The notes under the pieces were generated by a model. It was not told the DNA's origin. It made no database searches and saw nothing but the letters and a program-made list of their open reading frames with translations. The translations under genes were made by a program, and so were the position numbers. From positions 737,692 through 801,691 of the forward strand of contig JNEN01001227.1 of NCBI GenBank assembly GCA_000697355.1: a DNA stretch of 64,000 nucleotides, read 5' to 3'. Positions 1-14,019 of the stretch are shown piece by piece. Position 1 is the first letter of the stretch, and each line of letters opens with the position of its first letter. The stretch comes from Syncephalastrum monosporum B8922. Taxonomy: Eukaryota; Mucoromycota; Mucoromycetes; Mucorales; Syncephalastraceae.

Positions 1-2103
1 CCTATGCCGACGCCCAGCAGCCCGAGAAGCGTGCCAACTTCTGGCAGGCGCCCTCGCGCGCTGAGATGCTCGACCGTCTCAAGCAGAAAGATCAAGTCTA
101 TGATTTGCTCGTAGTGGGCGGTGGTGCGACCGGCGCCGGTACCGCTGTGGATGCCGCGACGCGTGGTCTGAACGTCGCTATCGTCGAACGAGACGATTTT
201 GCAGCAGGTAAAGAAATGAAAAAAAAAAGTGGAGACAAAACAAAGAAAAGCAACCACCATGAGGACTGGGCCTGGGCGATGATAAGCACGTGCGCATATG
301 TTTATGGGGGTTTGGTTTGATGGGTGGTTGCGGCGCGCGCTCGCGCTCGCGGTTACAGGACCGGAGTCGAACTTCCTTACTCATACAACACCTCTTTTGT
401 CTCTTTTTAGGCACCTCATCCCGCTCGACCAAGTTGGTCCATGGTGGTGTGCGCTATCTGCAAAAGGCCATTATGGAGCTCGATTATGAGCAGTACAAGC
501 TCGTGACCGAAGCCCTGCACGAGCGCAAGATCTTTTTGGATATTGCCCCGCACCTGTCCGGCCAGTTGCCTATCATGTTGCCTGTGTACAAGTAAGTGTC
601 ATCCATCTATTATTCATTTCTTTTTCGGGCATGCAAAAAAAAAAAAAATTGGATCGGCGAGAAGGGGAGCTGTTTGTCAAAATACATGTGATCCTCATAC
701 CGTTTTCAGGTGGTGGCAGATTCCTTATTACTGGGTCGGCTGCAAAATGTACGATATCTTTGCCGGCCGCGAGGCTCTGGAGAGTTCGTACTTTTTGACT
801 CGCTCCAAGGCCTTGGATGCCTTCCCGATGCTTAAGAAGGATGAGCTCGTTGGCGCGCTCGTGTATTACGATGGCCACCATAATGACGCCCGTATGAACG
901 TCGCCCTCTCCATGACGGCTGCCTTCCACGGTGCCACGGTGGCCAACCACTGTGAGGTGGTGGACCTTACCAAGGACGACAAGGGCCACGTCAATGGTGC
1001 CAAGCTCCGGGATGTCCTGACGGGCGATGAGTGGTACGTCAAGGCGAAGGGTGTTATCAACGCAACCGGTCCTTTCACGGATGGTCTGCGCAAGATGGAC
1101 AACAAGGAGAACGCCGAGATTGTTGCGCCATCGGCTGGTGTCCACATTATTCTTCCCAACTACTACAGCCCCCGTAACATGGGTCTCCTGGACCCAGCTA
1201 CCAGCGATGGTCGTGTTATCTTCTTCTTGCCATGGGAGGGCAGTACCATCGCCGGCACGACTGGTAAGTTTTAATTGCAGAGACAGAATGGGGGGGGGGG
1301 GTAGAGGTTGAAGGATCAAAATACTAAATATGACGATTGCAGACTCGCCTACGGAGGGGACGCAGAACCCTCTGCCCAAGGAGGATGAAGTCAAGTGGAT
1401 TTTGGACGAAGTCTCTCACTATCTGAGCGAGGATGTGAAGGTCCGCCGATCGGACGTTTTGGCCGCGTGGTCCGGTATCCGACCGCTCGTGCGCGACCCC
1501 CACGCGAAGAATACCGAATCGCTCGTCCGTAATCACATGATCAACGTCAGCGAGAACAAGCTGCTTACGATTGCGGGTGGCAAGTGGACGACCTACCGTG
1601 CGATGGCACAAGAGACGGTGGACCGTGCCATTGTCGAGTTTGACCTGAAGCCCAAGAACGAGTGCAAGACCGAGACGACCCAGCTCCTGGGCAGCCACGG
1701 TTTCACGCAGACGATGTTCATCCGCCTTGTCCAGGAGTTTGGCATGGACACCGAGGTTGCTGTTCACCTGGCCAACAGCTATGGTGACCGCGCGTGGGTG
1801 GTGGGTGCGATCGAGGACCCTACCTCGAAGCCCTGGCCCACGTATGGTAAGCGTATCTCGCCCAACTACCCCTACATTGAGGCCGAGGTCCGTTACGCGT
1901 GCCGTCAAGAATACGCATGCACTGCGGTGGACGTGCTCGCCCGCCGTACCCGCCTTGCTTTCCTGAACGCGGAGGCTGCCAAGGAGTCTCTGCCGCGCGT
2001 GGTTGAGATCATGGCTGAAGAGCTTAAGTGGGACAAGGCCCGCCAGCAGCAAGAACAGGAGAAGGCCACAGAATTCCTCAAGACCATGGGCCTCGCCGCC
2101 TAA
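1..2103 (+). CDS. GUT2: FAD-dependent glycerol-3-phosphate dehydrogenase, mitochondrial (5' truncated)
   Basis: Oxidises glycerol-3-phosphate to dihydroxyacetone phosphate at the mitochondrial inner membrane and passes electrons to ubiquinone. The gene is open at the left edge (frame begins at base 3). Four exons are visible: to 207, 411-591, 710-1263 and 1343-2103; splicing is in frame and gives 566 residues. The FAD-binding GGGATGAG glycine motif lies about 40 residues into the visible part. The junction of exons 1 and 2 restores the conserved AAGTSSRSTKLVHGGVRYL block. Exon 3 ends and exon 4 begins across AGTTDSPTE. The C-terminal region (YACTAVDVLARRTRLAFL) is typical of the family's C-terminal domain. 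The start codon and presequence lie outside the window. The next gene begins only 262 bp downstream in the same direction. Confidence 0.95.
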
Positions 2104-2365
2104 ACAGGAACGCTAATAATACCTCTTTCTTCTTCTACTTCATAGAGCATACTCCTCTTATTCTTCCCTCGTTCCATTTTTCATCGTTACTAGATGTGTA
2201 TTATATTAAAAGCCCATTTTCACACACTTCATATGCACATAAAATTTGGTTATTTTACTATCTATCTGTAGCAAACAGCTTGTAGAAACGTCAAATAAAT
2301 TATCGGGTGACAACGAAGCGCCGCTCGCACCCTCGAATCCTTTTCTGCTGTCAAACGAAGCTTTC

Positions 2366-4393
2366 ATGTTACGATCGTGGTCTGGGTCCATTCGACGCCC
2401 GTTGTTGCAAACGCGGTCGTCGCGTCATTGTCATGCCCGTCTCTTTGCGACGCGCCAAGTACGACCGGGGTGGGAAGCAGTCATTGGCATTGAAGTGCAT
2501 GCCCAGATCGACTCGAAAACAAAACTATTCTCTGGTGCGTAACAAAAGATCGAGTGCTTGCGGCGATCCTAACGATAAACACCGAGACAGATACCCCAAC
2601 CTCCTTTGACGAGGCGGTCAACACGAAAGTGTCTATGGTCGACCTTGCCTTCCCGGGCGTGCAGCCGGTACGTTCTACGATAGGACGCGTCTCCAAGAGA
2701 AATGCTTTACTGACAGTGTGGATAATCTTGAATATAAAGCGGTTGAATAGCGCGTGCGTCGACATGGCAGTCAAGACAGCACTCGCACTCAACAGCAATG
2801 TCCAACTGCGCTCGTCTTTCGACCGCAAGCATTACTTTTACCCGGACCTGCCTCAAGGATATCAGATTACACAGCACCGCGGTAACTCGTTCTCCCGCAA
2901 ACCCCTTACGACGTTTAATATATTTACATGGCAACAGAACCTATCGCCAAAGGAGGTCATCTCACACTGACAAAACTCGATGGAGTCGATGAACCGGTCA
3001 CAGTTCATTTGGACCAGATACAGCTGGAACAGGTAGAAATACATTATCTAGGGTCATACCAGGTGTTAAATTAGAGCTGCAGGACACGGGCAAGAGCTTT
3101 CATGACATGGAGCCGGGTGTCACCCTGTTGGATATGAACCGTGCCGGCACGGGTCTCATGGAGATCGTCACGCAGCCTGATCTGCGAACGGCCCACGAAG
3201 CAGCCTTACTGGCTAAAAAACTGCAAGCTGTTTTGCGCTGCGTGAGATCTTCTCAAGCGAACATGAGCGAGGTATTGGGAAGAGCTCATATGTTACGATA
3301 GTTAACGCTTAAGCAGGGCTCGATGCGATGTGATGTCAACGTGTCTGTGCGGAGAACAGGGGAGCCCTTTGGTACACGTTGCGAGGTGAAGAACCTCAAC
3401 AGTGTGCGCTTTTTGGCCATGGCAATCGGTAAGGCATTACACAGGATCCCCATAGAGCGAGAGACAGAAACTCACATGGCCTGCAGAGGCCGAGATCGAC
3501 CGGCAGATAGAAGTACTCGAGAACGGAGGACAGATCGTACCCGAAACCCGCGGCTTTGATGTCGCTGCCCGCAAAACCTTCAAGTTGCGAAGCAAAGAGA
3601 CTGCCCCTGACTACCGGTACATGCCCGAGCCCGATTTACCCCCTCTCCGTCTTTCACAAGACTATGTGGACCAGCTAAAAGCGACGCTCCCCGAGCTTCC
3701 CGATCAATGCCGCGACCGTATCATGCAGCAATATGACTTGAATGTCGATGACGCCAATACACTTTTGAACGAGCCTGGCAGTCTGGTTTATTTTGAGGAA
3801 CTCGCCAAAGGTCGACAAGTGAATATCGTACGCAACTGGTAGGTCTTCTGATTTCCTTTTCTGAAAAACGTCAGTTTCTGACCTTCGCTCAGGACACTCC
3901 ATGAGCTTTTTGGACAGCTGGCTGGCCAAGATCTTCCTTTCGAGCAGAACCCGGTCTCGGTCTCACAGATGGGCGGGTTGATTGACCTTGTGCAAGATAA
4001 AAAGATCACGGGACCCACGGCGAAAAAGGTGCTGAGACTCATGGTCGAGTCTGAGCATGGTGTCATGCCTCATGTGATTGTCGAACAGCACGGCTGGGCC
4101 CGCCAAGGCGACGCTCAAGCACTGACTGAACTTTGTCAAAAGCTGGCAGATACACATAAGGACAAGGTATGACAAGGATGCATATGCGAAATGATCTGTA
4201 TGATTGACTTTTTCATTAGGCGGACGCCGTCCGAAGTGGTACACTCAAGTTCTTTCCTTGGTTTATCGGTCAAGCGATGCGAGAATCCAAGGGGCGCGCG
4301 GATCCAGTCGAGCTCAACAGAATATTATGCGATGTATTAGGATGTAATCCGGAGGACGTGGCTGCTTTGTCAAAGAAGAAGAAGAAGAATTAA
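2366..4393 (+). CDS. PET112: Glutamyl-tRNA(Gln) amidotransferase subunit B, mitochondrial
   Basis: GatB subunit of the complex that amidates Glu-tRNA(Gln) to Gln-tRNA(Gln) in mitochondria. Nine exons: 2366-2534, 2591-2667, 2740-2881, 2938-3032, 3083-3271, 3317-3428, 3487-3838, 3893-4166 and 4220-4393. They join in frame to 527 residues. Family blocks seen in order are [70 protein letters not shown] with [10 protein letters not shown], and [14 protein letters not shown], followed by the GatB/Yqey C-terminal domain. The N-terminus (Arg- and Ser-rich, no acidic residues) fits a mitochondrial presequence, which supports the ATG at 2366. Introns are 45-72 nt; intron 5, at 45 nt, is the shortest well-supported one in the window. 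The stop is 50 bp from the stop of the convergent nuclease gene. Confidence 0.93.
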
Positions 4394-4443
4394 TTTGTAG
4401 ATATAACATTAAAATAAGACAATGCGAAAACTGCATAGGGCGT

Positions 4444-5728
4444 CTATAAGAAATGGGTAGTCGAAGTGGGAAACGGATTGGAGCCAAACGCATTGGTATC
4501 TGGGTTCTGCTGGAATACAAAAGCTTGCGCTTTCTCCTCTGCTTGTCCGGGGTTGATCTCGTATTGTGCTAGTAGCTCCTGAATAACTTGGGTGTCCTGG
4601 GAAGTAGTTTCGTTCAAGAGTGGTAATTCAGGTAGATGAGTAAACGTGTGGCGGGCGAGTTGATAATCAAAGCTTTCTTGCGGCTCACACCGTTTCGGAA
4701 GGTGCTGGAGCACGTTTTCAATCGAGCCATGTTTCTGTATGAGGCCGAGGGCTGTGATGGGGCCCAGAAACCGAATCGTGCCTGAAAAATCTGTGCCACA
4801 GAGGATGCAGAGATCAATAAAGCTCTCTCTGCTCAGGCCCAGTTCCTGACGCGCCGCAACAGGATCGATCTTGAGAATGGTACGATTGGGTACAAAAAAG
4901 TATCGCAATATGGGTGCATCACCAAAGACAATGGTATCCATATCTACGCAAGCGAGTCTATCAATTGAAAGCCAAGGCGTCTTCGAAGCATGAGAAATTA
5001 CCATCCGAAACAGTAGCTGACGTGACACCATGCCAGGCAAGCTGGGCACACATGGCCTCGGCTTCGTGATCTTCGCATATGAGAGTGACATAGCCGAGTG
5101 CTTCCAGGAACTTCTTGCATTGACGGCGAAGTCGATAGGTGATACGGATGGATCTGCGTTCGAGGGAGCTGACCATGGCATCATTGATGGACTGGAGTTC
5201 CATCAGCCGCGCCTGCGCATTATCGACCCCGCCCATCAACGCCTCCATCAACTCCTGTTCTGCTGTCAGATGCTCTAGTACGGGTCGTGTGTATTTGGCA
5301 CGGTTTTCCAGCGCCCTGATTTTGGCCGTCGTGCGCTTCCGCATCTGTTCGGCCAAGACGAGTTCATCAAAGACGGCCGTGTCCAGCGACTTGAGACGGC
5401 TCGACAACTTCTGTTCGGCACGCAGCGAGCGCTCCACCTTTTTTCGTGCCTGGGCTCGTTTGGCTTGCTCCAATTGCTTGGCTGCCAGACGCCGTGGTCC
5501 GTCAAACACGAACACGGGATGAATATTGTTGAGTTCGCAGAAACGCGCCAAAAGATAGAAGCCTTGAATGTGGCGGTTTGGATCGCCTCCATCGCCGTAC
5601 ATGAACCGGTTCAGGTGACAACTGGCATCAATAGCAATCGTGTGATTGGCGAATTGGTTAGCGGGGACAGTCTTGACGGAAGAAGGCGCATAACGTTTTA
5701 AAAGTTTGGTCAGTCCGCGGACGCCCAT
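4444..5728 (-). CDS. FEN1/XPG-family structure-specific nuclease with enlarged arch
   Basis: Probable 5' flap endonuclease-type enzyme. Two exons (5728-5002 and 4943-4444) give 408 residues; the start is set by the family N-terminus MGVRGLTKLLKRYAP. Predicted metal-binding acidic residues are present: D34 in IDAS, D76 in FDG, E219/D220/E222 in ICEDHEAEA, the DMD restored at the splice junction (about 242-244), and GTD in CILCGTDFSG, followed by a helix-hairpin-helix-like GPITALGLIQKHGSIENV. In FEN1 about 72 residues separate the second Asp from the Glu pair; here there are about 143, filled by charged, helix-prone sequence. No obvious PCNA-binding motif is seen at the C-terminus. It may therefore be a FEN1 paralogue rather than the replicative Rad27. 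Confidence 0.85.
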
Positions 5729-7426
5729 GTAAAAAAAATAAGGAAAGAAAGGCTGTGTTTTCTTGTCGTACAAGTTTCAGGCATGAATTTGTGACATAAA
5801 CCTCAGAAAAAATGCACATTTTTGAAAAAAAAAAAGTGGCTCTATGCAATCAATGCAATGTTGCAATAATGCCACAATGCAACAGTATTCAAGTGCATAC
5901 GAGAGAATGCCCTTAATGCATATGTCAGTGCTCTCATCACTTTCATTCTTTTCGTACGGACCGCGCTTTGTACCCTAGGACCTAGTACAATATTCAGGAA
6001 AGCAATCGATGGCCTATTAATAATCAATCATCCAGGCTCATTCATATGGATCTAAGTTTTTTAATATGGTAGGTAATAGCCAAGAAAGGGCTGTGTCGTT
6101 TCTTACATGTCATTCGATGCTCAATGCGTTTGATAATTTTATTTGCGTAAAGGGCCCTTGCGCATGTAGAGACAGATGTAGAAGAGCTGTTGCACATATC
6201 ACCATCGGATTTCAAATTGGAAAGCAGGTACAACACACAAAATGAAACACGGTCAGTCACCTGGAGTAATCTCCCCACACAAAACCGCGCTTTCTTCTAG
6301 GACGCCTCACCCCTGACAATGAAATGCTTGCAAGAGTATTGATGGAACAAGATCGCGACGACTCTGATTATCGCTTCGCTCAGTTTCAAATTTCAGTCAA
6401 CGGGAAAAAAAGGGTAGTGTGCTTATGCCATCGTCCGCACCTGCACGCTGGAAACAATTTCTCTCCAATATGTATTAGGACTCGTCTCTTACGTACATGA
6501 GCTCTGAGAAAGCTGAAGTTGTTGATAGAAAAGGAACAGTATAGTTATCACATCAGTACTTTAATTGAACTATCGAGTAAGTGGTGCCATCCTACTCCGT
6601 TCCACTTCCACCGGCTTCCATCATGGCGTCGAGGTTCTATTGACAGCGTCATTTCCATTTGTGCGTGTATTATAGATCTCGAATGACAAACAGACCTCCG
6701 TGTATGTTGCTTCAATATATATAGGATTATTGCTTCGAGATATAGAATCAAATATTCTATCGTGTGCAAGCAGATCTTGATGTTTCCGTTTTTCAATCCG
6801 AGGAAACCGTGCAGGCCCCAAGCCTAGGCGGATGACCTTATCCCTATTGAAATTGGTACTATACTGGAACGATCCATATACAATATGCATTACAGCTATA
6901 TGTGCCATCCCATACGGTGCAGATATATCTCAATTGGAAAGTATGTCCCTCTACTTGCAATAGGTACAGTAAATACGCATTTTCGTAGAAAGTTTCGAAG
7001 GTTTGCATATGCCATTGAACTTCCCAAATATACCAGCCCAGAAAAGCTTACTAGAAGAAAATATGTTATCACCTGTTTTCTGTTTGTTCTATAGTGCGTT
7101 GTGCATTCGTTGTACCCGGCATTTGTATCTTGACTTCTCGAACAATTTCCCTTGAGCTGGTGGACCAATAAGAATCCGCGCTGACCTTGCAATACCATAC
7201 ACTCCTTCTCAGACTTCTTTGACTAAGACGTAAAAGTCAAAATGTACCATAGATGTCTGACTTTAGAAGAATTAGAATGTCAGGAAAGGCATGCGTCTAC
7301 CGGCGAACAGAGCACTGTGCGTGCGAAACCCTGAGGACCGTGGTAAAAATAAAAAGAGCCGCTGCATGGACCCTGCTTTTCTTTGTCACTTTCTTGTTCC
7401 TCTTTTTTTTTTCCGAATTGCCCACC
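5729..7426. other. Intergenic region between divergent nuclease and peptide transporter genes
   Basis: AT-rich. No reading frame with recognisable protein features, no tRNA and no convincing repeat. It must hold both promoters. A pyrimidine-rich tract (about 7376-7412) lies directly upstream of the transporter ATG. Confidence 0.6.
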
Positions 7427-9715
7427 ATGGAGAAAGAAAAGACGTCAGACACCATTGGAGACGTCAATGATGTAGCGTTTAATCAAGAGAACGTTGAAAT
7501 GATCCAGGGAGAAGACGGCACGTTCTTCCCGGCGCCAACCGAGAAAGACTGGTCTGATCTCCGTCAAGTTGCTGACAGTGTACCCAAGTCAGCCTTCTTG
7601 GTCATCTTGCTCGAGTTTTGTGAGCGATTCACCTACTATGGCCTGAATGGCCCCTTTCAGAACTACATCCAGCAGCCTGCACCTCCGTCATGCAAGTATT
7701 AAATTGATAACGAGGAGGCCTCTCAGGCCATGCAAGAAGTCAAGACAGAAAAGCTAAATTTTTTTTTTCTGTCTAAAATCAGATCCCGCCGAACAGCCTG
7801 GCGCTCTCGGCCGAGGTCAGCAAACAGCAACAGCGCTCACGACATTCTTCCAGTAAGTCCGTGTATATCTTTTTGTCTTACAGATAAGCTTAATCGTACT
7901 CCGCATTATTTTCATTCCTCAGATTCTGGTGTTATGTTACTCCACGTAAGTCACGAACGAATGAGAAAGACGATCAACAGTATACCAAACAACGCGCCTG
8001 TGATAGTTATTGGCGGTATGATTGCCGATCAGTATCTCGGCAAAATTAATACCATCCTCGCCTTCTCGGCTATCTACATGGTGGGTTTAATTATCTTGAC
8101 AGCCACCTCGGCGCCTGCGGCTATCGAAAACGGCGCTGCATTTCCGGGTTTTGTGGTGGCCATTGTGATCATTGGTCTGGGTACAGGCGGTATCAAAGCC
8201 AATGTGTCGCCGCTCGTAGCTGAACAATACAACGTGCAGAAGCCCTATGTTCGCGTCCAACCCCGTACAAACTGGCTGGGCCGGAAACAGGGGGACGAGG
8301 TCGAGCGTGTCATTGTTACCCCGCAAGCCACTTATCAGAAGTTGTTCAATATGTTTTACTGGGGCATCAACGTCGGCTCGTTGTCGGCTATCTTTACGAC
8401 CTTGATGGAGAGTCACATTGGCTTTTGGCCCGCGTATCTCCTGCCAACCTGTATGTTTATTCCTGGTATCCTCGTGGTCTTGCTTGGAAAGAAGATTTAC
8501 CGCCAGCATCCCCCACGAGGTTCCATTTTCTTGGAGGTACGTCGCAGCAGAGAAGCGAGGCCTCGTTCTCATGTGCTGGGTTTTCCCTGATTGTTTTATT
8601 ACAGGTGTTCCGTGTCGTCCGCCTGGTGCCCAAGTATGGCCTTGAAGGAGCCAAACCATCAAAAATGCAAGAAGTCAACCCTGACCTGGCTGCTAAGCTT
8701 ACATGGGATGATGTCTTTGTGGACGAGATGAGACGCACATTCAAGGCATGCGTTGTGTTTTGCTGGTTCCCGATTTACTGGTTATGCTACTCCCAAATGA
8801 CCAACAATTTGGTATCGATGACAGCTACGATGCTCACTGGTGACGTTCGTAAGTGCTTACAGAAGATCAACATTTTTATGCTTTTGTATCTCACTCGCGA
8901 AACAAGCCAACGATATCATGCAAAATATCAACCCTTTGACCCTGATCGTCACAATCCCTATCATGGACCGCATCTTTTACCCCGCTTGCCGTCGACTGGG
9001 ATTCCCCATGAGACCCATGGTTCGCATCACCCTTGGTTTCCTTTTTGCGGCTCTGGGCATGGCTGTAAGTGAAGATGTGCACCAGCATGAGACAATCCAG
9101 TTCTTACTCTCCTTTATATGCAATCTAGTATTGCGCAATCATCCAAACTGTCGTGTACAGTGCGCCTCCATACTATGAGTACCCAGGCTTAAATGGCGGC
9201 AAGAACTATGTCTCGGCCGCTCTTGTCATCCCCGCCTACGTGTTTATCGGTATTTCTGAAGTTTTCGCAAGCATCACAGGCCTGGAATATGCATACAAGA
9301 AAGCCCCTGTCATGATGAAATCACTTGTTATGGCCTTGTTTTTACTGACGAACTGCTTTGGTGCCGTTTTGGCATTTGCTTTGGTTTCGGTTGCGCAGGA
9401 CCCCAAGCTAAAGTGGATGGTATGGCTGTGAATCCGATAGGAGAAGTATGATAAGCTCACCTGAATACGTCATAGTATACTGGCATTGCCATCGCCATGG
9501 GCATCTGCTCGCCCCTCTTTTACTTTATCCACGGCAAGAATGACAAGACAGATGTAGAAGAAGATGCAATCGGGCGTGATGAGGCTGGAACAGCTGCCTA
9601 CCAGGATAAACAGAAGGGAACGTCCGCACTGCCTGCTCAAAAGGAGGAGGGTCTCTACGAATACGAGCCTGCTGAAGCGCTCACCTCGGCCAATGACCAC
9701 AAAACACAAATCTAG
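7427..9715 (+). CDS. PTR2: Proton-coupled oligopeptide transporter (POT/PTR2 family)
   Basis: Imports di- and tripeptides with protons across the plasma membrane. Eight exons: 7427-7691, 7783-7852, 7923-7945, 8007-8536, 8605-8848, 8907-9064, 9129-9419 and 9476-9715. They give 606 residues. The POT signature region LLEFCERFTYYGLNGPFQNY is in exon 1 and IIGLGTGGIKANVSP in exon 4; multiple hydrophobic helices follow. Joining exon 1 to exon 2 in frame requires a GC donor (GCAAGT at 7692) with a normal AG acceptor, which restores PSYPAEQPGALGRGQQ. Exon 3 is only 23 nt and supplies part of QFWCYVTPLIGG. The C-terminal tail after the last helix is hydrophilic. An upstream in-frame ATG at 7253 exists but gives non-homologous, intergenic-like sequence, so 7427 is preferred. 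Confidence 0.9.
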
Positions 9716-11180
9716 AGGAGCTCTCAATGATACAGGATATTCTACATATACGCCTGGACACCTCGAGGAACTCCTTAGTTTTTTTTCTATGTACCTACTC
9801 ATAATACATATGTATATTTTCTAGCTTTATTATTATCAGTTGCTTGTCTTTTATGCTCTGTACATGATTTGGATGTGATAAGGTTAGAACTACTACAAAG
9901 TCAAAGTCGTAGTGCATATGTATATGCCGATGGATGCTTATAGCTTTAGCAGTGATGTAAAAATTCTCACTAGTGTATACATAATCCGTATTATATTTGA
10001 GAGCGTCATTACTTGGTGTATAAATGCTACTTGACTTTATGATGTATGGCACTGATAACAGTACTGTAGATTATTTTTCCTTTTATTCTGGCAGTAGTTG
10101 CAGAGAGACTTTATGAAATCGTTTTTCTTCTTCTGCTCTCCTTTACGCAATATTCTTTAAAATGTGCAAGGGATCCAAGAAGAAGATAATTGCGGGAGTG
10201 TGATATTCCCTATGCGTGGTAACGAGACTGATGTGAGGAGAAATATGTCAACCACCACTAACTTTTAACATGAGTGATGAGCCAATCCCTCCGCAGATCG
10301 TTGCCGAAAGAAGACAATTGTTTATGCTCATTATCTCATCACGAAGGGAATATTCAAAAGAAATCATACGACCGTACATGTGTTTCCCCTTATTTACGAG
10401 AGCGTCTAAAAGCCAGAAAAACGAAACTCCCGCCTAAATCTGGTCTCTATAGTAAATAAGGCTCGACTCCTTTATATAGATGGGCGCGCGCACTTTCATT
10501 GTTTCAGATTGAGGGGGAAGATTTATCATAAAGGAAGTGATGGGTCAGTAGAAGAATAAACTATAACAAAGAGAGAAGGAGAAAGAATAGAAAAGAGGAC
10601 CCTTGTTGTACGAGGGACAGTATTTATGCATGTGGAGTAAGCCATGATATCGGCAAAGGAAAGGGAGTGCAGCCAAGTGCTCGGAGGGATGGCGCAAGGA
10701 CCCTGTGAAGAAAAAGAATAAAATTGGGCGAACCTGTTTGCGGGTGTGATTCCTTGTACGACCTGCACCCGTCCATATCAACGAGGTTGACAGGAGGTCA
10801 TTTGAAAAAAAAAAAGAAAAAGCTCTCCACAGAAACCCATTATGTATATACATTTTAGATAAATGTATCTAAACGTATACATCTTGTACCTGAATAGAAA
10901 CGTAGGTACGCAGCCATCCATATTTGATCCTCATGCTGATCCCTCGTTCTACTTAGTTTCTCGCTTATTTGCGCTTACTTCCTTCGTCCCTGCCCTGTCC
11001 CTACGCAGGATAAGCCAATATCAGCCTGTTTGAACTTCGGTTTGCGCATACACACTACAAAAAAACATCAGGTCTATAAAAATTCCTCGATCTAGCATTA
11101 CCCCTATTTCGTACATCTCTTTCGTTCTCTTCTTCGTTTTCTCTTCTATAGCCATCATTGTTTCACAGCATTTACTATCG
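9716..11180. other. Intergenic, no gene seen
   Basis: AT-rich sequence between two plus-strand genes. Short open frames here lack any protein-like features. A purine-rich stretch lies around 10555-10600. No tRNA or clear repeat was found. Confidence 0.6.
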
Positions 11181-11889
11181 ATGACCGCGACTTCTTCTGC
11201 GAGCAGCTTCGTATCTGAAGAGCGGAGGCGTTCCAACATGAGCATGATCTCCTCATCGGCTACCACGGTGATTGTGGGTCCACCGCCTCCGCCCACAGCA
11301 GCGCAGCTGACCGTGATTCGTCGCTCGTGGGAACTCGTATCCGATACGCGATGGCCAAACGAGCCACAGACCATGTCACCCTGCCAAGCATTCAGTATAG
11401 CCTTTTACGATGCCCTATTTGCTCTGGACAGGACTATTGAGTCTGTGCTATCCAACATTATCCTACAAGGCCGGGCCTTATCCGGCATCTTGTCGCATCT
11501 CGTCCGGACGCGGGTCGTTGTGGATGAGTCCAAGAATATCAACGAAGCCCAGTTCGCCCAAAAGCTCCAGGCTATTGGGGCCACTTATATCGAGTTCAAT
11601 GTCCAGCCCTATTTTTTCGACCTCGTCGGTCCCGCCCTCGTCACCGCTCTCCAAAAACGTCTCAAAGAGGAGTATACCACCACCATGGAGGATGCTTGGC
11701 TTACAGTAAGCACTTCTTCAGTATGTATCTACGCTTGGCTAAATATCCCCGCATTGCGTATAGGCTCAACACTACGCGTCCTATCATCTCAAAATTGGTC
11801 TGGAAACCCAGCTGGCCCACTGGTCAGAAGATAGTTCATTTTCCACCGCAGACCAAAATAAGAAAAAGGGATCTTGCTGGATTCAGTGA
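11181..11889 (+). CDS. Globin-like protein, atypical haem pocket
   Basis: Two exons (11181-11705 and 11764-11889) give 216 residues. A Ser-rich N-terminus and a run of five prolines (residues 34-38) precede a region that reads as a globin fold: AQLTVIRRSWELV (helix A, about 41-53), FYDALFALD (about 75-83), ILQGRALSGILSHLV (helix E region, Gln96 at the likely E7 position), IGATYIEFNVQPYFFDLVG (helix F to G, about 132-150) and EDAWLTAQHYASY (helix H). In globins of this type the proximal haem ligand is His in an LGxxH context; here that place appears to be Tyr136. The family call rests on motif spacing read by eye. Its stop lies 39 bp from the stop of the convergent thiolase gene, so the 3' UTRs must overlap. 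Confidence 0.7.
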
Positions 11890-11928
11890 CCCGCTCTATA
11901 TTTTTGTACATGTTTTGCTTATTCCTTC

Positions 11929-14019
<2,091 letters not shown>

